Shown piece after piece: positions 1-10,400 of a stretch of DNA of 64,000 nt. The DNA comes from Delphinapterus leucas. Taxonomy: Eukaryota > Chordata > Mammalia > Artiodactyla > Monodontidae. The stretch covers positions 21,613,205-21,677,204 of the forward strand of contig NW_022098000.1 of the NCBI RefSeq assembly GCF_002288925.2, given 5' to 3'. The notes under the pieces are model-generated. The model worked only from the letters and a program-made list of their open reading frames with translations. It was not told where the DNA came from and ran no database searches. Numbering within the stretch: the first letter of the stretch is position 1; the number at the start of each line of letters is the position of its first letter. Made by a program: the position numbers and the translations under genes.

Positions 1-68
1 CGGGGCACGAACCCATGTCCCCTGCATCGGCAGGCGGACTCTCAACCACTGCGCCACCAGGGAAGCCC
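1..68 (-). repeat. CHR-type SINE, cut by window edge
   Basis: Reverse-orientation head of a tRNA-derived cetacean SINE; the plus strand ends in the diagnostic 'gccaccagggaagccc'. The rest of the element lies left of the window. Confidence 0.9.
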
Positions 69-1639
69 TAATATTTGTTTTTATTTTTTATTCTAAGAAA
101 TCTTTTGGGGAAGATGAAGTTAGACAAGTATGCTAGCGAATGAATGTAAATCCATTTTACCATTCTTTTACTGCTAAGCAAAAGAGAAGAGTCAGGAGTC
201 ATCCTCATCCAAAACAGAGGCTCTTCTGGGTTTAAGCACACACAGACACAGAGCGTTAAACTCAGTTAAGGACAACCAATGGAAAGCAAGATGCACACAA
301 AGATTACCCCTCACCCCATGATGGCAAGTTTCCCCGCAGCAACATCTGGCGACTGCACAGTCCAGATTTAAATAGAAGACTCAGAAGCAGGAAACCATAC
401 TCAGCCCAGCTCTTTATGAACACAGCTTGTTGCTAAACCAATTTATTCTGCTTCTAATTCACAATTCTCTAGCCCCAACCAAACACCCTCCTTTGGTTCT
501 CAGAAGGCATGGAGCCCTTTCCCCACCGAAGGGCCTTTGCTCAGGCCATTCCTGCTACCCACAATGCGGTCCCCCTGACTCTTTGCCTCTCAGACTTCAG
601 GTTTCAATTATAATACCTTTTGCCATCCCCCTCGAGAGTCAGTCTCTAACTCTCAGAGTCCTATTCTAACTCAGACTCCTTTTCCATGGCTTGACATCTG
701 TTGGGCTGTATCCCACAGGCCTGCAAGTCTTGTAGTTGTCCAGCCTTGGGACGGCAGAGCCCAGAGACAGTGACAGAGACATCAATGGTTTATTGGACAT
801 GGGGAATCCTACAAAGGGTCCTGGAGAAACTCCCCACTGCGTCCAGAGGACAGGACATGGCAACAGTCTTTGCTACTCAGGGGAGAAGGAGGCTACCATT
901 TACAGGGGGGATTGACATCAGGTGGGCTCAGTTACCAGGGACTAATTCAGCCCTATAATTAAGAGGATTGAATAGTTATGTGAGGGAAGCAGGGCCTGGT
1001 CAAGCAGGGGATGCACAGAGAGCAGGAGAACAGCCATCTTGAAGGGCCTGACCATATAACATGCAACAGTTTTGTGAAATTAATAAAGGCTTTCTCTGAA
1101 AAATTAATAAATGCTTCCTCTAGCTAAAAGAGTAGATACCATACCATTCCTTAAGACAATTTTAGTGACTAGTAAAAATCGACTACATTTTTAATTAAAC
1201 ACACCTACCCATATGATAACCAAACACAAAGATTATAGTGATTAGCTCAAGCCATTCATGATCTGAGACCACCTTCTAATGATGACATGCAGATTACTCA
1301 TTTAAGCAGGGGCCATGTTGATTGACCTGTGACCCAGACCTAACCACTCTTGTTTCACAGCTGTTCCCTCCTCCAAATACTTCCACACATCTCTTCTCTG
1401 TCCCATTCACCCATTCAATAGGCATCTCTGCTGCCTTATGAATCTTATCAACCTCTTAAAGTAGATTTTAAACTCTTGGAGAGCAAGGACCACTTTTAAT
1501 AATAGCAAACACTACTGAGTATTTCCTCTGTGCCAGTCATGTTTTGTGCTTTCCTCTCTTAATAAAATATGCAGTGGAGCCATGATTGGAGCCCAGGCAG
1601 AATGATTGCAGAGCCTGCATGCACACTCTTTTCTATAAC
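69..1639. other. Intergenic, mostly unassigned; weak L2-like patches
   Basis: No gene is visible. The stretch at about 480-660 (composition like 'ggcctttgctcaggccattcctgc') resembles an old L2 LINE 3' region in plus orientation. The remainder is AT-rich sequence without a pattern I recognise. Confidence 0.4.
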
Positions 1640-1812
1640 GTGAATCTGACACTTCTCAGCTGTGTGCATGACCTTTGGCAAGTTGCCTCAGTTTCCTCCT
1701 CTGTAAAATGGGGATGACACAGTATCTACCCCGGAGGGTTATTGGGAGGATTAAATGCTCAGAAGGTGGCTGGCCCACAATACTCATTAAATGTTAGTTA
1801 CTATCATTATTG
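1640..1812 (+). repeat. MIR SINE
   Basis: Contains the MIR core and tail pattern: 'tgacctttggcaagttgcctcagtttcctcctctgtaaaatggggatga', in separate recognisable blocks, then 'ggaggattaaatg'. Diverged, as expected of a pan-mammalian repeat. Confidence 0.75.
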
Positions 1813-2093
1813 TTTATAGTAAAGTGCCAAATTCCAGGAAACCTCTCAGTCCCAGTAGCACGGAAAGTCCCGTGTTCCTGGCAAAAGTTCAAAATGAGTC
1901 CAGATGGCAGGGCTAGGACAGGGAGTCAGCGGTACCCTGTTCACTCTCCACTGCCTGTCTCTTTCAGAGCCCACCTTAAAATTCCCCCTTAGGTCCTGTA
2001 ATTGACCTTTTCTCCCCATCACAATATTTCAGGAAACTGTAATCCTTAGTCAACAGGTTGTAGTGCAGAAATTGTTACCTTTTTGGTACATTA

Positions 2094-2402
2094 TTTTTTT
2101 TAATTAATTAATTTATTTTTGACCACGTTGGGTCTTTGTTGCTGCCCACAGGCTTTCTCTAGTTGTGGCGAGCGGGGGCTACTTTCTGTTGCGGTGCGGG
2201 GGCTTCTCATTGCGGTGGCTTCTCTTGTGGAGCACGGGCTCTAGGCGCGTGGGGTTCAGTAGTTGTGGCTCGCAGGCTCAGTAGTTGTGGCTCACGGACT
2301 TAGCTCCTCCGCGGCACGTGGGATCTTTCCAGACCAGGGCTCGAACCTGTGTCCCCTGCATTGGCAGGTGGATTCTTAACTACTGCGCCACCAGGGAAGT
2401 CC
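2094..2402 (-). repeat. CHR-type SINE, long form
   Basis: Reverse-orientation long-form SINE. It runs from an AT-rich tail 'ttaattaattaattta' on the plus strand to the head 'gcgccaccagggaagtcc'. The internal 'gtagttgtggctc' repeats are typical of the long subfamily. Confidence 0.93.
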
Positions 2403-2839
2403 TCCTACATCCTCTTAGTCAGACCACCGCCCTGTTTTCTATGAGGAAAACCATTTGGAGTTTGATAATAACTCTAACAAGGTTTAAAACGCCTCGCCTA
2501 CCTGAATGAAACTAGAGCATCTAGTGCCCCCTGCTGCCGTTTGTAGGAAAGGCAACCAAATAAGAAAAGCTGGATTCTTTGACAGTGAACTTCTGCTTAT
2601 CAAGGTCTAAAAAGAAATCGGTATAAATATCCTATAACTGAAGTTAGATTCCCGTTTCACCTTTTCTTGAATTCACCCCCTTGAAATTCAGTTGTTTACT
2701 TTGCCTCTGCCAAAAAATGACTCTTGCTTAATTATACTGAGAAAACGCATTTACCTTTGCTTTCCTTGAATTTGATTGTAGCTGCTTTGACTTGGGGATT
2801 TGTACTGGTTTTGTTTTACTCTTGGCTTGTTTTCATTTC

Positions 2840-3480
2840 CGTGAAGCCCGAGACCGGCGCGCGGGGCGAAGGCTGAGGCGTCAGCCGGCGGAGGTAGCCT
2901 CCGCAGGCTCCACGGCCCTCGGGAACCCTCTGAGGCGCCCCGGCTCCGCTGCCTTCGAAGACGCCAAACTTCCCAGGATTCTGAGAGGTCGCCGTCAGGG
3001 TCAACAGGACGGCGGCCCAGGGCTGAGTGTCAGGCGGGTTCAGCCAATGAGCATGCGCTTTAGGAGAAGTGGGCCCGCCCCAGCGGACTTGGGCCTTATA
3101 AACGGAAACGGTAGCTCCGAAACGCTCGCGTAAAGATGCTTGGGCTAGTTGTCGAGCGCGGGGCGGTTGCCCACCAGGGGTCTCCGCGGCGTCCTCGGCG
3201 GGGCGGGGACAAAAGGGTCTGACCTGCGCGTCAGAAGCAGGTGAAGGCGAGCAGCCCGTGGAGACGACGCGCCTGGCCGAGAACAGGCACGGGGCCGCCT
3301 CCAGAACCCGCCCCGAGAACCCGGCAAGAGCGAGGAGGGAGCGGGTGGGGGCTGGGGAGCTGGCGGGAGTCGCTGGGTGGCTTTGGGCGCAGTCCCCAAA
3401 CCGCCTGGCCCAGAGGGTAGGTGGCCGGGAGCAAGGTGTGATCTCGGACTGGGTCTGAGCCAGGTCCGGCCGCGCCCTAC
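2840..3480. promoter_or_regulatory. CpG island
   Basis: A sharply GC- and CpG-rich block in AT-rich surroundings, with many cg dinucleotides (for example around 2850-2960 and 3110-3350). It lies about 4 kb upstream of the TMEM14A island and is separate from it. No intact protein gene starts here that I can recognise, so it may drive a noncoding RNA or a decayed gene. An open frame at 2792-3133 lacks family features and is probably incidental to high GC. Confidence 0.75.
3041..3128 (+). promoter_or_regulatory. Core promoter: CCAAT, GC box, TATA
   Basis: Within the CpG island, a CCAAT box (3044-3048), a half NRF1-like 'gcatgcgc' (3051-3058), a GC-rich 'gggcccgcccc' (3071-3081) and TATAAA (3097-3102) occur in order and at ordinary spacing on the plus strand. 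Start of transcription would be expected near 3125-3135. A splice-donor-like 'cag|gtgaag' follows at about 3238. This is a textbook arrangement, but transcription is inferred, not seen. Confidence 0.5.
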
Positions 3481-4061
3481 CCAGGGCCTCCATCCTCCCC
3501 TCCTGCTGGGAACAGACTCGCTGTGTGACCGCAGTCTCTGCCCCAGGAAGGCCAAGTTCCTTGACAGCAACATCTGGGTACAGAGGAAGATAGAGATTGA
3601 TGATAGCGCTTTGATAGGAGGGTGTCTTCCAGTTGTGGCCTCCGCTGTGGCCAGGTTGCCCTTTCTTTCCCCTCCCAGCCTGGAGGGGCTGTGGAGTTGA
3701 GATCTCAGTAAGGAGGTGGTATAAATTTGTTAACGTCTTTCCAAGGTACAATCTTTCATACTTAGGGTGCGTGGGAGTGTACTTTTGCTGCTGGATGGTG
3801 GCTTTATTTGTAATCCTTGCAGTGAAAGCTTTCGGCGATCTCGCCCTACCTTAGCTCATGGATTTCTAGTAAGACATTCAAAGCTCATGGCTTCCTTGTT
3901 AAGACTTATTGTGGCCATGTGTCTCACCCGACCATTTCAGAAAATTGTTCGTTGGTGGCATGAGCTGTGATACCAGCCTGGGGATTAACTGTTGTGCTTT
4001 GTATCAGAAGAGTGCTAGTTTAATTTTTTTTTTTTTTTTAAACACTGTGAGAACTGTGACC

Positions 4062-4860
4062 ATGTTTTCTAAGAGGTCAGATAATGAAAATGAGAACGTT
4101 TATACTACTAACGCAAGCATGATTCCCATCACCAAAAAAGAAGGCTAAACGACTGTGTTATTTTAACGACAAATGTAAGGACACATACAACTGGATCAGG
4201 GACGTAAATAACCCACACAGAGCATCCTGCACACTGTACGGGAAAGAATTTGGGATTGGGCATGGTGGAGAACGGGATGTGAAAGCGCATTTCGAGACAA
4301 TCTCACAAGTCCAGAATGAGACAGGCAAGTGCCTCCAAACCAGCCAAAGGTGGTGTCTTTTTGGGAAATGAAATCAGCATTCACCCAAAAGTAGCAGCTG
4401 GTGAATTAGCATGGGCGTCCTACACAGACAGACATGCCTTGTCCTATGGCTGCCTTGATTGTTCTATGAAACTGAGTAAAGTCACTTTTCCTGATTCAGA
4501 GGTTGTGACCAAAATATTCTGTGGGCAAACAAAAGGAGAAATTTTGATAACAGATGTGTCGGTCCCTTACAGTGTAGAGCTGATTTTGTCATCTCTCACC
4601 AACCATCATGCTTTCTATAGTATATCAGCTGCAAGCCATGCACCAAATCATGGCAACAAAAAAAATGTTCTTTCTAGCTCTCAGGTACTTTGACTTGAAA
4701 AATGGAGTTTCAGATCGTCTTCTGGATTCCTATGAGGATTTTAATGAAACTGCCGAAATCATAAAACAAAAGGCTGTTGGTATTTTGCCCAAATACAAAC
4801 TAGACTTAGCTCATCTATCTGCATATTCGTCAGATAGCACAAATGTAAATTTTTTGGTTG
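4062..4860 (+). pseudogene. hAT-transposase-like (BED-finger) pseudogene
   Basis: Three plus-strand frames together read like the N-terminal part of a hAT-derived protein. An ATG at 4062 opens a short leader that ends in TAA at 4146-4148. A shifted frame then gives a degenerate BED-type finger (motifs CYFNDK, YNWIRD, SCTLYGKEFGIGHGGE, with one expected Cys replaced by Tyr). The frame shifts again near 4316 into 'FPDSEVVTKIFCGQTKGE' and 'TDVSVPYSVEL', and once more near 4610-4690 into 'YFDLKNGVSDRLLDSYED' and 'LDLAHLSAYSSDSTNVNF'. These blocks resemble the DUF4371/hAT region of ZBED- and KIAA1586-like proteins. At least three frame changes and a truncation make it nonfunctional. No introns are seen. 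Assignment to a named gene or transposon family is not possible by eye. Confidence 0.65.
4309..4345 (+). repeat. Inverted repeat, left arm (37 bp)
   Basis: This 37-bp block ('gtccagaatgagacaggcaa' and onward) recurs in reverse complement at 4856-4892 with 36 of 37 bases matching. The arms are about 510 bp apart and the second arm forms the broken 3' end of the hAT-like pseudogene. Confidence 0.93.
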
Positions 4861-4892
4861 GTTTGGAGGCACTTGCCTGTCTCATTCTGGAC
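4856..4892 (-). repeat. Inverted repeat, right arm (37 bp)
   Basis: Reverse-complement copy of 4309-4345 with one mismatch. Homology to the hAT-like protein stops exactly here ('NVNF'), so this arm looks like the scar of a fold-back or template-switch event rather than original sequence. Confidence 0.9.
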
Positions 4893-6794
4893 TGATGAGC
4901 AGAGAGAGGCCTAAATGGTAAGTAATCGTGTGGGATCTGAAGAGAAGAATCGAGGACCTGAAACAGGCTTTGTTTGTTTGTTTGCTTAAAAATCAGTAAG
5001 TCCCTTGTGACTTTGGTTTTTATGAATCAATCTTCCAAAGCCAGGGTGCCCCTGGAAGAATGGATATAAACTGAGTTTCTGAACATTTGAAAATGAGGAC
5101 CAGGCTGAGGATCCCAGATCACTCGCTGAGGCGCAGACGTCCTTGGAGGTCCTGCCTGGGCTCTCGGCCTTGCCTTCCCTTTATCCAAGTCCACCAAATA
5201 CAACTTAGGAAACCCTGCATCACTAGAGACTGGGAGTTCTGCAAATCCAAGGAAGCCTGAGGATAGAAATCAGAAGATCTGAGAACTTGGATGGGAAAAA
5301 GAAGTTTCTGTACTCACCAACGTCTAAGTAAAATTTAGCATTTCTTTCCATTATGAAAATTGGCAGCAAACCACAGCAGTGCTAGAACCTGTGACTGTCA
5401 TCCCCAGGAATCACAGATATTCACGTTACAGACACCTCAGAGAATTGTTTATGTGCACAACTACTTGGAAATTATGGTAATTATTAAAACCCACTTCTAG
5501 ATCTCATAATTTAATAATGAAGCACATCTTATATCACAGATTTAAACGTTTAATATTTTGATAACTTTATTTCAATAAAACTGGCTTCCTTGTCAATCCT
5601 ACATACTTTATCTTGTACATTTGTCCGGACTGCCCAAGGGTTGATGGCACATTGGAAGTTAAGAATATGCTGTGGATCATGAGCAGACAGCTTTACAAAG
5701 AGGTGGAGGTGAATAGGCTTTACTGCACTCTCGTCTTGTGCTCTATCTAATCTTCCCATTAGACGGAGTAGGTGTCAGCTGGAGGCATGTGAGTTGAGAG
5801 GACAGTGGCCCTTTTGCCTAAGAACCTTCCTGTTCCCGCATGTTGTTCACCTTGCTCTTTTCGATTTGGGTGAAAACGCCTTGAGTAGGAATACCATGAG
5901 GCTGTTTTCAGTCTCTAAGACCTCAGTGACAGGGGTGGAAGGGATCTCAGCATCTTATAAATCCAGGCACTGGGGTCCAGGGAAAGTTATTTACTTGGGG
6001 GGGGTTCATATTAGTTAAAGACACTGAGGCATCCCAAGAGGGTTTTTGGTTTGATTCAGGTTAGGGAAAGTGTCCTGGGAGTCTGTGGGGAGGTGGGGGG
6101 AGAGAGAGACAGAGTGAGAGCATGCACCCGCAAAGGTACCAGCATGCCCTGAGGTAAGGATGGGCAAAGAAGGGGATGAGAAGGAGAGCTGGGAGAACCT
6201 GGAGCCAAAGTTCAGGAAGTTCACCACTTCCTCCATCCACATTCTGGCACCTGCCATCAACTCTCCTGTGAATCTCCCAGAACCCTATTTCCTTATGCCC
6301 ACCTTAGACTTCTCATCTTAGATAGTCTCATTGCTTCCTTGAAGCACTTTTAAACACAAGGAATAGATTCAGCAAATTTCACAAGATATAAGATATATTC
6401 TTAAGATTTCTTTTTTAATTTTAAGAAATTCTATTATTCCCAGCCCCACGGCACCCCTAGAGCTGCTTGATAAGCCCTAGATGACAGCCTTCTTCAAATC
6501 TCTGAAGAGCTATTATATAAGGAAGATGGTTGGAGTTACTGTCAGTGGCCTGGAAGGCAAAACTGGAGTGAGATGAGAAGTTGTAGCCAGGATGCAGGAT
6601 TCCAGATCAATTTAAGGTTCATCCCTGAGAACGTATTATTCTGGAACGAAAGATGATTTAAAGTGCCTTTCAATTCTGGCACTCTGTACCTTTCCCCTTC
6701 AGGTACTTAAGTCCAGCAAATCCTGGGCTTGAAGTATGAAACCGGGATCCTGGTCTCCCCACCACATCTAGATGCCTTCGTAGATGGTGCGGTG
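4893..6794. other. Intergenic, unassigned
   Basis: No gene recognised. An AATAAA at 5574-5579 on the plus strand could end a transcript starting at the 3.1 kb promoter, but nothing else supports that. The open frames here are short and have no family features. Confidence 0.4.
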
Positions 6795-6930
6795 TAATAA
6801 AGGGTGCTCGGGCTTTGAAACCAGACAAACTCGGGCTCTAGCCTTTGCACCCTGTGGAGTTGAGTCTGTGGACAACGAAATCCCTTCGCCTCTCCGAACC
6901 TTACCTCCCTCCGCTGAAAATGGGGACAAT
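6795..6930 (+). repeat. MIR SINE
   Basis: 'ctttgaaaccagacaaactc', 'ctctagcctttgcacc' and 'gaaaatggggacaat' in order match the MIR consensus pattern. It lies just upstream of the TMEM14A CpG island. Confidence 0.65.
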
Positions 6931-7059
6931 CTGGTGGAGAGTATCTAAAAGGCCTGGGTTGCTGGAGAGGTCCCACAAACGTCCCTTAAATATTGAAGGA
7001 ACTTCTTCAACGGTTAAAAATCTTTCGCCATCTGGAATCCCTGGTACACCCAGGCCCAC

Positions 7060-7450
7060 TCCTTGCGAATGCATGTCACTCCAGGTCCGTCCGGCAGGAG
7101 GCACCAGACCCGAGTCCCGGGATCAGGGCCAGGACCAAAAGCCGGGTCGCCGAAGCGAGTGGCCAGGTCCGGAGCGAGTGCCCAGGTGTGGCCGCCGCCT
7201 GGGATGCTACAGTACAGGCGCTATAGGTGGTAGAGCCGACTAACCTCCACGGCGCCCGGCGGGCGTGGGCGGGACAGGGCTGAGCTGCAGTGGAAGGAGT
7301 GCCGCGCATGCGCGCGCGAGGGGCGGGGGCGGTGCCTGCCGGAATCAGCGGCCCCACCCAGTACTGGGAGGTAAAGCGCAGAGTAGAAGGCGCAGGCGGC
7401 GGGGTCAGCTTCCCTTCTCCAGGTACGAAGTTTTCCCGCACCTAGCTCCC
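7060..7450 (+). promoter_or_regulatory. TMEM14A: TMEM14A CpG-island promoter
   Basis: A GC- and CpG-rich block directly upstream of TMEM14A. It has no TATA box but has several GC boxes ('gggcgtgggcggg' at 7261, 'ggggcgggggcgg' at 7320) and a perfect NRF1 core GCGCATGCGC at 7304-7313. NRF1 sites are typical of broadly expressed genes with mitochondrial roles, which fits the reported biology of TMEM14A. The transcription start is probably between about 7340 and 7400. Confidence 0.8.
7304..7313. promoter_or_regulatory. NRF1-type site
   Basis: Palindromic GCGCATGCGC embedded in 'gccgcgcatgcgcgcg'. It matches the known NRF1 core exactly and lies inside the CpG island just before the presumed TMEM14A start. 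Confidence 0.65.
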
Positions 7451-7492
7451 GACTTTGCTCTTTTCAGCCGCGGAGACAGCTCGGGGCTGCAG
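7380..7492 (+). other. TMEM14A: TMEM14A 5' noncoding exon (approximate)
   Basis: Two good donors follow the CpG-island promoter: 'ctccag|gtacga' (exon end 7422) and 'ctgcag|gtgagc' (exon end 7492, closer to consensus). The coding frame starts only in the next exon at 11919, so this exon is untranslated. Which donor is used, and the exact 5' end, cannot be decided here. Confidence 0.55.
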
Positions 7493-10400
7493 GTGAGCTG
7501 TACATCTCGCAATCGAGACTTTCCTGCCCGTAATTTTCATGCAGCGGTGCAGAAATAGGCAGTTAAAGACGCAGAGAACCTTGGGAGGATTTTGCAGGGG
7601 GTGGAGTCTGTTCTCCCGGGGAATGGCTTTTCTCCTCCTCCTGGGAATTGCCGGAGTTTCTTCCTTCCGCGGTCCTGAATCTCCCACCTGTTCTCCTTCC
7701 TACCTTCCTAGAGCTAAGGAGAGATGGGGAAGAGGGTGGGGCTCTTGGACCATCTAGAAATGCTTGGCAGGGTTTTAAACCTTCCCAGCACCACCCAGAC
7801 TTCACTCGAAAATGTGTCTTTCGAGCCTCAAGGAGTTCAAAGGTAGGTAATTATTGATACTCAGCATGTGAAAATGCTTTTTATATAATAGCTTACGGGA
7901 AATCTCTTAGTGGTTTCCCCAAATTTCGGAGGGCTAAGGGCAAGGCAGGGCCCCTTCATCTGGTTTTGTGCGTTGTGCAGTAAATCATTTTGCTGCATTG
8001 CACCCAAGATGCCTTCTGGCCTTTCCAAGGGCTGGGCATAGCGTTTGCGATGGGAACACGTGATGCTTCGTACCCACGCCCATCCCGCCCTTGTTAACGC
8101 AGCCTCTGGCTTTCCTGTGTGATTCTGAGCAGGACATATGGTCCTGCCACGGAAAAGGAGCACCAGAGCTGATTGCCTTTTGTTTGAATTTTCGCTGTAA
8201 GCACGAAACTTCTTACAAGGATTGAGAATAGATTTATTTTGCCTCCTTAGAACAACACTCAGTTCACTAAGGCGATGAAGGGCTTTTTCCTGGCACTAGA
8301 GCTATACCGAGGGTAGGTCAGTTACGGAATGTCTTAAGGCAGAAGTTATTCCTTTGGTTCACTTACTCATTCACTCAGCAGGCATTTACTAAGCACCTTG
8401 CCTAAGTGCTCGGTAGTGGGCTTGGTGCTGTGAGGAAGACAAGATGAATTGAACCTGAGCTTAGTCCTCAAGGAGCTTGACTGGCCCAGAGGAGAGAGAA
8501 GCTCAAGGGAAGTAAGTCTACACCAGGTAGAAGGGATGGGGCCCCAAGAGAGGGTCAGAGGAAGAACTGGGGGACTCGGAGGAGGGAGAAGAACCAGCCT
8601 TCCACCCCAGGTGATTAACGTAAGGAGAGAATTAGGTCCCTCAATTACTACCTGATTAGGAGTGATCTCTCTCATAAGCTTCACATCTCTGTGGAAGGGT
8701 GCTTCCTGACTGTGTGTTGGGCATCTCAGACTGATTATGTTTAAGTTGGGCTCCATCATTCCAGGGCACCCCCCTCCTGACCCCACCACACACCTGCTGC
8801 TGTTCCATTGTTCCCTGTCTCAGGGAACAGCATCAAGGCTCCCCTCTTCCTAGTGGTCCAAGCCAGAGGCTTATCCCCCCTGCTCCCTCCCCACACCTGG
8901 GCTTGTTGAGTCAACCTCCTGACCTCTCACATCTGTCCAGCTCGCTCCACCCTCATTTCTCCAGGCCAGGCCACCATCATCCCTTGCTTGGCTTACTGCC
9001 TCCCAGCCTGTCTTCACCAGACTCCCTTTACAGGGCTTCCAGGGGTGATCTGGCCCTTGCTCACCAGCCCCCACCCCACCTTCACACCCCTTGCACTTGT
9101 CTCCATTTTGAAACCATGCCATGCTTTCTCATGCCACCAGGCCTTTGCACATGTCTCCCTTCTGCCTAGGACATGTGCTTCCTTGCCACCCTCCTCCCTT
9201 GGTTTACTCCTGCCCTCCCCGTGACCTCAGCTGGGTCCCTGCTTCCTGGAGGAACTTTCCTTTAGGCTCCAAGCCTCAGTAGGTGCAGCTCCTTGTTGCG
9301 CTGCCTGTGCCTCTCCTCCTGAGGGCTCCCTCACGCAGCTGCCGCCTCCATGGTGCTGCACTGGAAGTCCTGGCATAGCAGGACCGTGTCCATCAGTGGG
9401 GCTTTACATCCCTTCCTGCTGCCTGCACACAGAAGATGCCCAAGAAAAAGTCGTTGATGGAATTTGGTATAAGTGCAGGTTGTACTATTATGGTTTGAGT
9501 CTATGAATGCCAGCATCATGAATCCACCCTACCTCAGTTGATTTCTCGCTGTGCTGAAATAGTATTGCCCTTGTTTATGTCAAGCTTAAAAATGTATATA
9601 AGTGTGAAAGAGAGGAATCATTATATGAGCAGTTGGTATTTGTTGGGTGTTCATTGTGTGCCAGGCACGGTTCTGAGTGCCTTATAGCATTAACTCATTT
9701 CATCACCACAACAGCTCTGTGTGGTAGATATTTTTATTATCCCTATTTTACAGATGGAGAAACTGAGGTACAGAGATTAAGGAGCTTGCCTAACATCACA
9801 TGCTACTGAAGTCCAAGCATGCATTGTGGAATGTGATGAGCTCTTTGAGAAAGACAGGAAGTAGGACTGGACGTGAGGCTCTCATAGGGCTGAAGATGGT
9901 AGGTCACCAGGTGGAAGACGGTGCAGCGTGGGCTAAGCTCCGAGGCCAAGCAGAATTACTTAATCCAGAATTCAAAACTCTGAGGAACCTCAGGCTCACT
10001 TTCACATTCATTCTTTCAGCAGCTAACTCAGTTTTCAGAGGTACTACTGGTTAGGAATGAGACTTCTCTGAGTCTGAAATCTTGGTTCTGCTGTGTGACC
10101 TCGGGGCTGCTGCTTGCCTTCTCTGTGCTTCAGTCACCTCATCTGGGAAATGGGGATAATAATGGGGATAGTACTTACCTCGTAGGGTTGTGGTGATAAT
10201 TAAATGGGTTGTTACATGTAAGGCCTTAGAGTGGTGCCTGGCACATGGTGATTGCTCAGAAACATCATCCTCATTATTTGTTTATCCATCATTCAGTCAA
10301 CAAATGGTTTTTGAACACAGGTCCTTCCTTCCTATATGTTCAATCCCACTGGACAACTTCTTGGGCATCGACAACTATCCTGTTTTAATTCTTTGTCCCA

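Noticed and set aside
2792..3751. Long frames on both strands (up to 311 codons) in the 3 kb CpG island
   Set aside because: They overlap each other on opposite strands in very GC-rich DNA, where stop codons are rare, and show no domain or conserved motif.
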